Under the pieces are notes generated by a model. The model was given only the letters and a program-made list of their open reading frames with translations. It was not told the origin of the DNA and ran no database searches. From Akkermansia sp. (GTDB taxonomy: Bacteria; Verrucomicrobiota; Verrucomicrobiia; Verrucomicrobiales; Akkermansiaceae), in the NCBI GenBank assembly GCA_024405455.1, contig JAKSOT010000007.1, positions 1-46,102 on the forward strand: a DNA stretch of 46,102 nucleotides, written 5' to 3'. The position numbers and the translations under genes were made by a program. This document shows, piece after piece, positions 7,000 to 16,300 of the stretch; positions within the stretch are counted from its first letter, which is position 1; the number at the start of each line of letters is the position of its first letter.

Positions 7000-8699
7000 G
7001 ATGCATCTCCTTTCCCGATGCGGATGTAGTGGATGAAGGCGTCCTCCATGGAGGGCTCCGGCAGCTCCGGCGTGGCCACGGCGGCCTTGAGCTCCTCCGG
7101 GCTGCCGTGGGCGATGACCTTGCCGCTGTTCATGATGACCATGCGGTGCAGGTACTGCGCCTCGTCCATGAAGTGGGTGGTGACGATGATGGTGACGCCG
7201 CGCGCGGACATCTCGTTGATTTCCTCCCAGAACGCGCGGCGGGCGAAGGGGTCCACGCCGGAGGTCGGCTCGTCCAGGAACAGGAACTCGGGGTCGTGCA
7301 GCGTGGCGCATGCCATGGAGAGGCGCTGCTTCACGCCGAGCGGCAGGGCGCCCGCGTTGCGCCGCAGGTAGGGGGAAAGCGTGTAGCGGTCGATGGCGCG
7401 GGCGATGCGCTCCTCCTTGTATCTGCCCTTGAGGTTGTACACGGTGGCGAAGAACTGCAGGTTCTGCAGCACGGAGTTGTCCGAGTACAGCGAGAACTTC
7501 TGCGCCATGTAGCCGATGTGTTCACGTGCCTTGCGGGGGTCCTTGCGGAGGTCGATGCCCAGGATTTCCGCCTTGCCGTCGGACGGCGTGATGAGGCCGC
7601 ACATCATGCGGAAGGCGGTGGTCTTTCCCGCGCCGTTGGCGCCGAGCAGGCCGAAAATCTCCCCGCGCTTCACGTTGATGGTCAGGTGGTCGGTGGCCAC
7701 GAAATCGCCGAAGCGCTTGGTCAGGCCGTCCGTGACGATGACGCCGTCCGAGGTGGCATCGTGGATGGGCAGCGGCGGGTCGGGCTCGCGGTGCTCGGCC
7801 TTCTGCACGCTGCCGCCGAGCAGGTTGATGAACGCCTCCTCGAAGTTGGGCTCCACGTGCGCCGCGCCCTCCGGCAGGGCATCCGCGGATGCGCCCGCGC
7901 GCAGCATGAACCGCACGTTCGCGCCCTCGATCATGGCGTCCATCACATCGTCGCGCGCCTGCATCTGCCGCAGTACGGAAAGGCGGTTCCGCGCGCCCGC
8001 ATGCAGGGAGAACACGCGCCCGCGCAAGTCCGCCAGGATGCCGTCCGGCGGGCCGAGGTAGTGCACGCGGCCCTCGTGCAGGATGCAGACGCGGTCGCAC
8101 TTGGCGGCCTCGTCCAGATACGCGGTGGCCCAGACGATGCCGCGGCCCGCGCCGCGCGCGCGCTCCACGAGCTTCCACAAATCGCGGCGGGAGAGCGGGT
8201 CCACGCCCACGCCGGGCTCGTCCAGCAGCATGAGCTCCGGGGAGCCGAACATGGCGCAGATGAGCGCGAGCTTCTGCTTCATGCCGCCGGAGAGCTTGCC
8301 CGCCGGGCGCGGGCGGAAGCGCGAGAGCCCCGCGGCCTCCAGCAGCTCCTCGCCCTGGGTGGCGGCATCCGACCGGGAGATGCCGTGGAGGGCGGCGTAG
8401 AGCATGAGGTTCTGCTCGATGGAAAGGTCCTCGTACAGGCTGAAGCGCTGGGTCATGTATCCCACGCGGCGGCTGAGCGCGGCGTGGTCGGCGATGGGGT
8501 CGCCGCCCAGGATGGAGATGTTTCCGGAAGCGGCCTTGAGCACGCCTGCCATCACGCGCATGAGGGTGGTCTTGCCGGCGCCGTCGGGGCCGATGAGCCC
8601 CAGGATTTCGCCGGGCCGCACGTCAAGCGACACCCCGGCGAGGGCTTCCGTGTCCTCCCCCTTGAAGCGGTAGTGCAGGTCTGAAATTTCCGCCAGCAT
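6996..8699 (-). CDS. ybhF: Tandem-NBD ABC exporter ATPase (YbhF-like)
   Basis: The protein is 567 residues with two nucleotide-binding domains in one chain, close to the 578 of E. coli YbhF. NBD1 has Walker A GPDGAGKT (37-44), signature LSGGMKQ (136-142) and Walker B LMLLDEP (156-162). A linker follows, then NBD2 with Walker A GANGAGKT (353-360), a weak signature LPLGVKQ and Walker B FLFLDEP. The switch-His position reads ATAYLDEA in NBD1 but TTHFMDEA in NBD2. So one composite ATP site is canonical (NBD2 Walker with NBD1 signature) and the other is probably weak. It energises the two downstream permeases together with the upstream fusion protein. The gene starts 12 bases after the fusion-protein stop. 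Confidence 0.93.
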   Translation of the reverse strand: MLAEISDLHYRFKGEDTEALAGVSLDVRPGEILGLIGPDGAGKTTLMRVMAGVLKAASGNISILGGDPIADHAALSRRVGYMTQRFSLYEDLSIEQNLMLYAALHGISRSDAATQGEELLEAAGLSRFRPRPAGKLSGGMKQKLALICAMFGSPELMLLDEPGVGVDPLSRRDLWKLVERARGAGRGIVWATAYLDEAAKCDRVCILHEGRVHYLGPPDGILADLRGRVFSLHAGARNRLSVLRQMQARDDVMDAMIEGANVRFMLRAGASADALPEGAAHVEPNFEEAFINLLGGSVQKAEHREPDPPLPIHDATSDGVIVTDGLTKRFGDFVATDHLTINVKRGEIFGLLGANGAGKTTAFRMMCGLITPSDGKAEILGIDLRKDPRKAREHIGYMAQKFSLYSDNSVLQNLQFFATVYNLKGRYKEERIARAIDRYTLSPYLRRNAGALPLGVKQRLSMACATLHDPEFLFLDEPTSGVDPFARRAFWEEINEMSARGVTIIVTTHFMDEAQYLHRMVIMNSGKVIAHGSPEELKAAVATPELPEPSMEDAFIHYIRIGKGDAS

Positions 8700-8711
8700 G
8701 GCGCGGAGGGG

Positions 8712-9770
8712 CTAGTCCTGTGCAGGCAGGTGCACGCTCACGGGCGCGCCCTGGTTGAGCTTGCCCCCGGGGTCCTGCACCACGATGCGGAGGCGGTACA
8801 CGAGCGTGGTGCGGATGTCCGCGGTCTCCACGGTCTTGGGGGTGAACTCCGCCTGCGGCGAGATGAAGCCCACCGTGCCGGTGTACGACCCGCCGCCGTC
8901 CGTGGTGACGGTCACCTGCATGTTGGGCTGCACGCGCTCCAGCAGGGCTTCGTCGATGTAGGCGCGCACCCACACGGGGTTGCGCAGCGAGATGCCCAGC
9001 ACGGGCGTGCCCGCGGAGAGCATGGTGCCGGGTTCCACCGTGCGGGTCATCACGATGCCGTCGGACGGGCACGGCATGTCGGTGTCGGCGAGGTTGAGGC
9101 GGGCCTGCTCCAGCTGGGCGTCTGCTGCGCGGGAGCGTGCGCGTGCCTCCTCCACGGCCACGACGGCGGCGGAGTAGTTGGCCTTGGCGAGGTCGATTTC
9201 CTCCTGTCGGAACCCGCGCACCGCCTGGTCGTACTTGGCGCGCGCTGCGGCCACGGTGGAGAGCTGGCTGGTGAAGGCGTTTTCAGCGGCGTCGTACATC
9301 TGCTGCGACACCGCGCCGTTGCCGATGAGCCCCTTCATGCGGTCGTAGTCCTTCTTGGCGTTCTCCAGCACGGGGATCTGGGCTTCCAGCGCGGCCTTGG
9401 CCTGGTCGATTTCCTCCTGGCGGTACCCGGCGAGGTGCAGGTCCAGGTTGGCCTTGGCGGCGTTGGCCTGCTGCTCCGCGGCGGCGATGGCGGTGCGGGC
9501 GATTTCCGCATTGGCCTCCGCCTGGTGCACGGCGATGCGGTACGGCTCGGGGTCGATGCGGCCGAGGATGTCGCCCTTCTTCACGCGGTCGCCCTCGTCC
9601 ACGGCGAGTTCCGCCAGTCTGCCGCCCACGCGGAAGGAGGTGTTGACGCTGCGGATGTCCACGTTGCCGCTCAGGACGATTTCCCGCGGTGTTTCCGTGC
9701 CGCCGGATGCGTACCAGACGCCGCCCGCGGCGAGCGCGACGATAACGGCGGGTATGATGATTCTCTTCAT
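8712..9770 (-). CDS. ybhG: HlyD-family membrane fusion protein of ABC exporter (YbhG-like)
   Basis: The 352-residue product has one N-terminal anchor helix (KRIIIPAVIVALAAGGVWYA) followed by the usual layout. A first barrel/lipoyl half appears around 40-75 (NVDIRSVNTSFRVGGRLAELAV region), then a long alpha hairpin rich in Ala, Gln and Glu (about 80-210), a second lipoyl half (DTDMPCPSDGIVMTRTVEPG) and a beta-barrel. These proteins bridge inner-membrane exporters to an outer-membrane channel. It is the first structural gene after the TetR regulator with a 13-base gap, and no outer-membrane factor lies in the unit, so a channel from elsewhere, perhaps TolC-like, would be needed. There is no Shine-Dalgarno sequence. 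Confidence 0.92.
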   Translation of the reverse strand: MKRIIIPAVIVALAAGGVWYASGGTETPREIVLSGNVDIRSVNTSFRVGGRLAELAVDEGDRVKKGDILGRIDPEPYRIAVHQAEANAEIARTAIAAAEQQANAAKANLDLHLAGYRQEEIDQAKAALEAQIPVLENAKKDYDRMKGLIGNGAVSQQMYDAAENAFTSQLSTVAAARAKYDQAVRGFRQEEIDLAKANYSAAVVAVEEARARSRAADAQLEQARLNLADTDMPCPSDGIVMTRTVEPGTMLSAGTPVLGISLRNPVWVRAYIDEALLERVQPNMQVTVTTDGGGSYTGTVGFISPQAEFTPKTVETADIRTTLVYRLRIVVQDPGGKLNQGAPVSVHLPAQD

Positions 9771-9783
9771 GGTGTGGGGTGTG

Positions 9784-10404
9784 TTATTTTTTGATCATGA
9801 TGCCCTGCAGTGCCCAGTCCAGGCGTTGCAGAGCGGATTTTTCGTCCGCCGCGCCCTCCATCACCTGGAAGAACCCGGCGTCCTCGGGAAGCCCCTCCTC
9901 CGGCATCAGCTGGTAGAGCAGGCAGGGAAAGTTGATGGCTCCGAAAAGGTACAGCATCACGCGCTCCACCGGCTCCCGCACGATGTAGCCCTCGCGCTGC
10001 GCGTCCGCTATGGCCTCGCTCAGCCAGCTCATGTGCGTCAGGCGCGCCGCGTGCAGCAGGTGCTGCACATTCTCCTGGCTGCGGCTCGCGTCGATGATGA
10101 GCTGCATCATCACCGCCGCGTTCTCATGGAAGAAATGCGCGGACGCGTGCAGCTCCGCGCGCAGGCGCTCCAGCGCGTTCCCGCCCGCCCGGCGGCGGCT
10201 CTCCACCGCCGCCTTCAGCGGCTCGTACCACTCCGCCAGCAGGCGGTCTGCAAACTCGCCCAGCGTGCGGAAGTGCGTGGTGAACGTTCCGGGGCTCACT
10301 CCCGCCTCCGCGCAGATGCCGCGCACGCTCAAGCCGCGAACGCCCCCGCGCATCAGCCATTTGCGCCCTATCTCCAAAAGCTCGTCTTCTGCTGTCCTTT
10401 TCAT
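9784..10404 (-). CDS. cecR: TetR-family repressor of the exporter operon (CecR-like)
   Basis: This 206-residue protein has an N-terminal TetR helix-turn-helix: the segment GVRGLSVRGICAEAGVSPGT followed by FTTHFRTLGEFADRLLAEW (about residues 18-60) is the canonical pattern. A helical ligand domain follows. An upstream in-frame ATG at 10473 would add 23 residues lacking family similarity and would run through the operator, so 10404 is chosen. The gene heads the ybhGFSR-type unit, as cecR does in enterobacteria. Its promoter (TTGACC at 10458-10453, 17-bp spacer, TACGGT at 10435-10430) is overlapped by two related palindromic sites. Autoregulation of the whole unit is therefore likely. Confidence 0.9.
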   Translation of the reverse strand: MKRTAEDELLEIGRKWLMRGGVRGLSVRGICAEAGVSPGTFTTHFRTLGEFADRLLAEWYEPLKAAVESRRRAGGNALERLRAELHASAHFFHENAAVMMQLIIDASRSQENVQHLLHAARLTHMSWLSEAIADAQREGYIVREPVERVMLYLFGAINFPCLLYQLMPEEGLPEDAGFFQVMEGAADEKSALQRLDWALQGIMIKK

Positions 10405-10409
10405 ATCTT

Positions 10410-10458
10410 CCGTACAGGTGAACGGATGAACCGTACACCTGTACGGCGCACGGGTCAA
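10410..10458 (-). promoter_or_regulatory. Promoter and double TetR-type operator
   Basis: Two 16-bp sites of the form CCGTACA-N-CGG lie 5 bp apart: CCGTACAGGTGAACGG (10410-10425) and CCGTACACCTGTACGG (10431-10446). The centres are 21 bp apart, two helical turns. Alternatively they form one 37-bp palindrome with perfect 11-bp arms (10410-10420 and 10436-10446). They cover the -10 (10435-10430) and spacer of a minus-strand promoter whose -35 is TTGACC (10458-10453). Confidence 0.65.
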
Positions 10459-10751
10459 GCGAATTTGTGTCAAATATTGCCAGAATTGGACAATTTATGT
10501 ACAAACGGCAGGATTTGTCTACAAATTGTCCACTTTTGGGGCGAATCGGCTCAAATTTTGCAAAATTCGCATGCAAATCGGCTCATTTTTGACAAAATCA
10601 GGTCGATTTGGTGCCGAAAATGAGCCGATTCGCCCAAAGTGGACTTCTGAACAACCCGCCCACCGCCCAATCTGCGGCTAATCATCGGCTAATTAGCCGA
10701 ATGATGGCGCAATTTTGCACTCCAAGGCAGCGTTTCACCATGTGAGAGTTC
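10447..10751. other. Repeat-rich intergenic region between divergent regulators
   Basis: No gene is seen here. It holds (a) an imperfect 18-bp inverted repeat, GGACAATTT at 10488 with AAATTGTCC ending at 10531; (b) three copies of AATCGGCTCA, two direct (from 10544 and 10576) and one inverted (10621-10630). The outermost pair makes a 22-24 bp inverted repeat (10530-10553 and 10621-10642, with two one-base gaps), and the middle pair gives perfect 14-bp arms (10576-10589 and 10617-10630). Finally (c) a perfect 14-bp palindrome CGGCTAATTAGCCG lies at 10686-10699. Base composition is AT-rich. Function is unknown. Confidence 0.6.
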
Positions 10752-10780
10752 TTGACAAAATCGGCGTGGCGTGTTACGCT
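10752..10780 (+). promoter_or_regulatory. Candidate sigma-70 promoter of the AbiEi-like gene
   Basis: TTGACA (10752-10757), a 17-bp spacer and TACGCT (10775-10780) precede the gene. Transcription should start near 10787. A strong AAGGAGGGAGG follows at 10793-10803, giving a 26-base leader before ATG 10813. Confidence 0.5.
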
Positions 10781-10812
10781 CCGCGCGCTCCCAAGGAGGG
10801 AGGAAAACAGCC

Positions 10813-11820
10813 ATGAAATACAGGGACGAAGCGAAGGACGAGGTGCGCAAGGCGCTGATGCAGGTGCCGTTTGCCGCAGGTTGCGAGGTGACGGAGGACA
10901 CGCATGAAGGCTTTCTGGTGCGGTATGAATTGAAGGACGGCACGCAGCGCGTGCTGGAGGCGGTGGTGCTGGGGCAGGCCTACCCGGCGGTGACGCTGCG
11001 CGCCATCCAGTCCAAGGGCGAGTGGCGCGGCGAACCCCTGGTGGTGGCGCCGTTCATCTCCCCGGAGACCATGCAGCTCTGCGCGCAGCACCGGGTGAGC
11101 TGCCTGGACCTGGCGGGCAACTGCCGCATCTGCTTCGGCAACGTCTACATTGCCGAGGGCGGGCACCGCAACACCGCGGTCCGCAAGCAGCGCCGCCCCG
11201 CCGTGTTCAGCCCCAACACGCCCATCTCCTCCGCCATCCTGCGCCGCCTGGTGCATGACGTGGACAAGCCCTGGAAGCTCAAGTACCTCTCGGAGGCACT
11301 CGGCTGCAGCATCGGCCTGGTCCACAAGGTGAAGAGCTTCCTGTGCAACCAGCTGTGGGCGGAAACCACCAGGGACGGCGTCCGCATCACCAACGTGCCC
11401 GGGCTCATGCAGGCCTGGGCGCGCGAGTACGCCGCCGCCCCGCAGGGCATCCGCCGCTTCCGCACCGACATGACGCCCGACCAGCTGGAGTGGCGCGTGA
11501 ACGAGGTGCGCAGCCGCAACGGCATCCGCTGCTGGTTCACCGCTGCCAGCGCCGCCGCGCACTACACCGACGCCCCGCGCCCGGAGGTCTTCCACGGCCA
11601 CATCCACCCCTTCCGCGTGAACGACTTTGCCCGCGAGTGCGGCCTCACCGAGGTGGCCGAGGGCGGCAACGTGGTCCTCCACCTCATCGAGCAGAACTCC
11701 ATCCTGGCAGATGCCGTGGAAATCAACGGCTCGCTGCTCGTCTCCCCCGTCCAGATGTACCTGGATGCCGACGACGAGCCCACCCGCACCCTCGCCCTGC
11801 GCCTGGTGACGAAAAAGTAG
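10813..11820 (+). CDS. AbiEi-family antitoxin-like winged-helix protein, solitary
   Basis: The product is 335 residues from ATG 10813, chosen for its strong AGGAGG 9-16 bases upstream. The first 120 residues contain the motif FISPETMQLCAQHRVSCLDL then AGNCRICFGNVYI, which is typical of the AbiEi/COG5340-like group annotated as type IV antitoxins. A winged helix-turn-helix follows (about 150-185, WKLKYLSEALGCSIGLVHKV) and then a nucleotidyltransferase-like C-terminal region. Members with a toxin partner sit directly before an AbiEii nucleotidyltransferase; here the next gene is on the opposite strand. It may therefore act as a stand-alone transcription regulator. The family call is moderately sure, and the target is unknown. 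Confidence 0.68.
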   Translation: MKYRDEAKDEVRKALMQVPFAAGCEVTEDTHEGFLVRYELKDGTQRVLEAVVLGQAYPAVTLRAIQSKGEWRGEPLVVAPFISPETMQLCAQHRVSCLDLAGNCRICFGNVYIAEGGHRNTAVRKQRRPAVFSPNTPISSAILRRLVHDVDKPWKLKYLSEALGCSIGLVHKVKSFLCNQLWAETTRDGVRITNVPGLMQAWAREYAAAPQGIRRFRTDMTPDQLEWRVNEVRSRNGIRCWFTAASAAAHYTDAPRPEVFHGHIHPFRVNDFARECGLTEVAEGGNVVLHLIEQNSILADAVEINGSLLVSPVQMYLDADDEPTRTLALRLVTKK

Positions 11821-11842
11821 CCGCGCCGCGGGGCTCGCCCGT

Positions 11843-13306
11843 TCACAGCACGGGGGAGAGGAGCCGGCAGAGGCGGGACGCCACGCGCACGGCCCAGCGG
11901 GAGTTCTCCCATGCATCCGCGGTGAGCGGCACGCAGCGTGCCATGTCGTCCTCCAGCATGGCGGCCACGCGCGCGTTCATCTCCGTCCCCGCCATGAGCA
12001 TGGTGAGCTCGAAGTTGAGGCGCAGCGAGCGCTCGTCCAGGTTGGCGGAACCGACGCTGCAGAGCCCGCGGTCCATGACGGTGACCTTCTCGTGCAGCAC
12101 GCCGGGAGTGTAGGCCAGCATCTTGACGCCGCAGGATATCAACTCTTTCTGGAAGGTGAGCAGGGCCAGGTTGGCCAGCGGGTTGTCGCTCTTCCGCGGC
12201 ACCAGTATGCGCACGTCCACCCCGCGCAAGGCCGCGGCCAGCAGGGCGGCGTACACCGCCTCCGACGGTACGAAGTACGGCGTGGTGATCCACAGGCGCT
12301 CCGTGGCGTGGGCTGCCATCTCCTGCACCAGCAGGTGCCAGTAGCTCGCCGCCCCGTCGTTGGGGCCGGAGGGAACGAGCTGGCAGGGGTGCGTTCCGGC
12401 GGGCTGGGGCTGCACCTGCACCCTGGCGGCGATATTCTCCCCGGTGGCGCGGTGCCAGTCTCGCATGAAGCTCTGCATGGTCTGGCACACGGCGGGGCCT
12501 CGGAGGCCGATGAAGGTGTCTCTCCAGTACTCGCTGCGGGCTCGGCGCTTCCGTCTCCTGCTGCGCCAGTATTCCAGGCCGATGTTGAGGCTGCCCATGT
12601 AGGCGAGTTGCCCGTCCACCACCACGAGTTTGCGGTGGTTGCGGAAATTGACGCGCAGGATGGAGGAGAGCCAGAAGCGCTTGCCGTTGAAAGGAGCCAC
12701 GTGAACCCCGGCGGCGCGCAGCGTGCCAAGGTAGCCCCGAGCCAGCTTCATGGAGCCTATCTCATCATAAATCACATACACGTCCAGCCCCGCTCGCGCG
12801 CGCTCCACCAGCACATCGCGCAGCTTTTCGCCCACCTTGTCGTTGCGGATGATGTAGAACTCCACCAGCACGAAACGCCGCGCCCCGCGGATGGCCCGCT
12901 CCAGCTCGGGATAGGTGTCGTTGCCGTCGCGCAGGAGCTCCACGGCATTGCCTCCGACCAGGCCGCTATCGCAGCATTTTTGCATGGTGCGTATGATGGA
13001 GGCGCCCTCCAACAGGTGGGGGGCAAGTGCAGACTCCAGGGATTCCGCGCCGCAATCCCTCATCTCGCGCTTCGTGCGGCGCTCGATGCTCCGCACGCCG
13101 AACACCAGGTAGAGCGGCACGGCCACCACAGGAACCGTCATCAGGCATATCATCCACGCAATAGTGCCCTGGGTGGAGCGCGTGTGCATCAGCGAGTGCA
13201 GCGCCAGCGGCAACGCCACGCACACGTACAGGACGAACAGCGCGGCGGACCATGTGACGGTTGCCCCCGTGGTGAGTGCCAGGGTGGTTGTCAGTGCGAG
13301 AATCAC
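11843..13306 (-). CDS. cls: Cardiolipin synthase (phospholipase D family)
   Basis: The 487-residue protein starts at GTG 13306, which overlaps the stop of the AsmA-like gene (GTGA). Two N-terminal membrane helices (about 18-40 and 47-70) precede two HKD motifs: His224-Lys226-Asp231 in NFRNHRKLVVVD, and His405-Lys407-Asp412 in VLHEKVTVMD. Both continue with the GS(L/A)N(I/L)D pattern of bacterial ClsA, which condenses two phosphatidylglycerols to cardiolipin at the inner membrane. Length agrees with ClsA (about 486). Coupled translation with an AsmA-like protein is notable since AsmA-like proteins are linked to phospholipid movement to the outer membrane. Downstream it converges with the AbiEi-like gene after 22 bases with no obvious terminator. 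Confidence 0.93.
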   Translation of the reverse strand: MILALTTTLALTTGATVTWSAALFVLYVCVALPLALHSLMHTRSTQGTIAWMICLMTVPVVAVPLYLVFGVRSIERRTKREMRDCGAESLESALAPHLLEGASIIRTMQKCCDSGLVGGNAVELLRDGNDTYPELERAIRGARRFVLVEFYIIRNDKVGEKLRDVLVERARAGLDVYVIYDEIGSMKLARGYLGTLRAAGVHVAPFNGKRFWLSSILRVNFRNHRKLVVVDGQLAYMGSLNIGLEYWRSRRRKRRARSEYWRDTFIGLRGPAVCQTMQSFMRDWHRATGENIAARVQVQPQPAGTHPCQLVPSGPNDGAASYWHLLVQEMAAHATERLWITTPYFVPSEAVYAALLAAALRGVDVRILVPRKSDNPLANLALLTFQKELISCGVKMLAYTPGVLHEKVTVMDRGLCSVGSANLDERSLRLNFELTMLMAGTEMNARVAAMLEDDMARCVPLTADAWENSRWAVRVASRLCRLLSPVL

Positions 13307-16300
13307 GGCTTGGGTTGGGTTTGCGGCTGCTCGGCGGCGTGGGTGAGCTTGTCGTTCAGGCCGAACTTCCACTTCAGATCCTGCAGGGTGCCGTAGAGCT
13401 TGATGTCGACCACGAATTTGGAGAGGAAGGTGAGGGGAGCAATCATGACGCTGGGCACGCTGGAGAGCTTGGGCCACATGTCACCCTGCACGGCCATGGA
13501 GTCAAGGTCCAGGTCCAGGTTGGCGTTGACGGTGAGGTTGGTTCCCATGGCTTTCATGGTGCGGGATCTCATGTGGCCGCCCTGTATGGTGAAGGAGATA
13601 TATGCATCCTGGATATCGTACGCGAAGAAGTGGTTCATGAAGGGCAGCTGGCCGGCGGTGTCGCCGATGCCCTTGACGACTTTTTTGGGGGATGAGAAGA
13701 CGGCGTTGATGCAGCGGCGGAAGAGTCCCGGCGTGGCTTCCTTTCCGGTTGCGCTTTCCTTGAGCTTGAAGAAGTGACCGGGAAGGTCTGAAATGAAGTC
13801 GCTGATAGGCGAGAAGATGCCCAGTTGCATCAGGTCGCCGTTCTCAATCTTGGCCTCCCCGTACGCCTGCAAATCCCGCAGGTCGGTGGAGGGGGAGCGG
13901 AAGCGTATCTGGCCCCTGCAGATGGCGGTGTTCTGCTCCTTGCCGTAGGCGGCCGCGAGTTTCTGCAAATCCGCGCAGTCCAGGTTCGCATAACCATCCA
14001 CGGAGGAGGATTTTCCGGTGATTCCGATTTTGACGGCGGCATCCAGCGCGCCGCCGCAGCATTTGCCGTTGATGCGGTCCACGGTCACGAAGTCGTCCGT
14101 CAGGTCCACGAAGGCGGAGAAGCGGTCCAGCGGCAGGTCCGTTCCCAGGAAGTGGTACGCGGCGGGCTTGTCGGTGGTGATGCGGATGGTGCCGAGGATG
14201 GGGGCCTCGCTGCGCTTGGCGAGAGGGAAGGTGCAGCGCTGGGAGTCCACCTGCACGGGCAGGGGCGCAATGATGTCCTTCATGAAGTTCACCAGCGGCG
14301 GGAAGAACGTGCCGAAGGCGTAGGCGGGGTATACCAGACCGGAGCCGTTTTCCAGCACCATCTCGTTGGTCTCCAGGTCAAAGCGGATGTTGGAACAGGT
14401 GAAGGTTGAGGTGGCGGGGCCTCCCTTGAAGCCGCGGCGTTGCTGCCACGGCTTGTTGTCGTACTCCAGTGTGATGCCGGAGAGGTTCACCAGCTGGCGG
14501 TTGGGGATGGGCTGCCCCGCGGCGTCCCTGGCATCCAGCAGCAGGTCCACATCCACCGCGCACGCCGCCTTCTTGATGGCGGTGAGCGGATCCTTGTCCG
14601 GCAGGTCCGTGCGCACGCTCTCCTTGCCGGTGGGTGTGCCGTCCTCGTTCGTCTCCGCCACAATGCTGCCCGTCATGTAGTCGAGGTCGTGCAGGGTGGC
14701 GTCGCAATGGCTCGTCACGCGGGTGCCGTTGGAGTAGTCGATGGTGGCGTCGATGTTTTCCGCCACCACCCTGCTGCCCTCGCGGTAGCGGAAGTCGCAC
14801 AGGATGCGGTGCGCGTCGATGTCGTCAATCAAGGCGTCGAAGGTGTCGGGCCTGATGTCGGATTTGCCGGTGATGCGCACGCTGCGTTCCAGGTCGCCCT
14901 CCAGGCCTATGGTCATCTTGCCGGTGGGGGCTGTGATGCTGGCGCTGCCGGTGTATAGGATATCGCGCGCCGCGTTGGGCTTCCAGTTGGCGTCCAGGGA
15001 GACTTCGAGCGTTGTTTCGGTGCCGCGCAGGGCGGGCACCACGTGGGAGATGCGCACCAGCTCCGGTATGTGCAGGTGGAAAGCGCCCTCGCCGAGGGTT
15101 TGCGAGTCCAGGTCGAACTCCATACGCCCGCTGAGCTGTACCAGCTCCGGCATCTTGATGTCCTCCGAGTCGAGCTCTCCGTCAGGAAAGATTATCGGCA
15201 CCAGCGCGGCCAGGGGAATGTCTGCGTCGTGCACGCGGAGCTTCAGGCGGTTGTCCGCATCCAGCGTGACCTCCGCGCCGGTGGAGAAGTTCCGTCCGTC
15301 CACGTCCATGGTCAGCGAGACGCAGCCGTTGCGGTCGCTTGTCATGTCGGCCTTGAGGGTAGCGTTGCTTGCGGAGAGTCCATCATCATTCTTGATACCC
15401 TCGATTAGCAGCGAGACGTTGCTGCCGGTGATGCTTTTGCGCCAGTCGGCGGATATGTCCGGGGCGTTGACCTGCATGGAAATTCCGTTCAGCGTGCCGT
15501 ACCGTGAGGTGGCGGATTCCGCGCCCACGCTGGCCGCCACGTGTTTTGCCGTGCTGGATTCAATGTCGTTGGGCAGCAGGTGAACGCCTTGGAAATCCGC
15601 GTGTAGGGCAGGCTTGGCGGTGGAGTAGGTGGTGTCCGCACCCTGCGCCTCCACGGCATCGGCGGAGAAGTCCACCGTCACGCGCTCCGCCTCCGCCACC
15701 TCCTGGTTCAGCTCCAGGCTGGTGCCGTCCACGCTCACGCGCAGGGAAGGGCGGGTGAGGGTGGTGCCCTCACATTCCAGACGCTCCGGCTCCAGCAGCA
15801 CCGTCAGGTGGTGCAGGGCGGGCAGGAGGTCCTGCATGCGCGTGGTCCCGGGGTCGAACGGCGCCGCGCTCAAATCCGTCTCCAGCGCCAGATGGAAGTT
15901 GCCGTGCGCATTGATGCCGTTCGGCGGTGTGATGGGTTCTCCGTACAGGTTGCCAAGCAGTTTCAGCAGGCTTGGCGCGGGCAGGTTCACGTCCGCTTCC
16001 GCGTGCCCCTCCTGTCCGTCGGCCAGGTTGGCGGAGGCGCTGAGCGCACCGTCGGGGAATTCGATGCTCAGCTCGTTGATGTTGAGGTTGCCGTTGGAGA
16101 GGAAGAAGGTGAGGAAGACGCGGTCCACGGGGGAATCGTTGAACGAGCAATTCCCCATCTCGAACGAGCCGCGCGTGCTGATGCGGTTGATGGCGTAGTC
16201 GTCGGAGTAGTCCACCTGTCCCTCCAGCTCGATGTGCGGGGTTGTGTCTTGCGCGTGGTGGAAGGCCTTGAGCGCCTCCGGCGCGTCCTTGTCCAGGAAG

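Noticed and set aside
4749..7006. Extended frames overlapping the two exporter permeases
   Set aside because: Only the parts from 5908 and 6999 have membrane helices and ABC-2 motifs; the extensions are Arg/Pro/His-rich out-of-frame translations of the neighbouring genes.
10541..10642. CRISPR array from the repeated AATCGGCTCA units
   Set aside because: Repeats are short, in both orientations, of unequal spacing, and no cas genes are near.
10813..11820. Complete type IV toxin-antitoxin system
   Set aside because: No toxin gene adjoins; the neighbouring gene on the opposite strand is a cardiolipin synthase.
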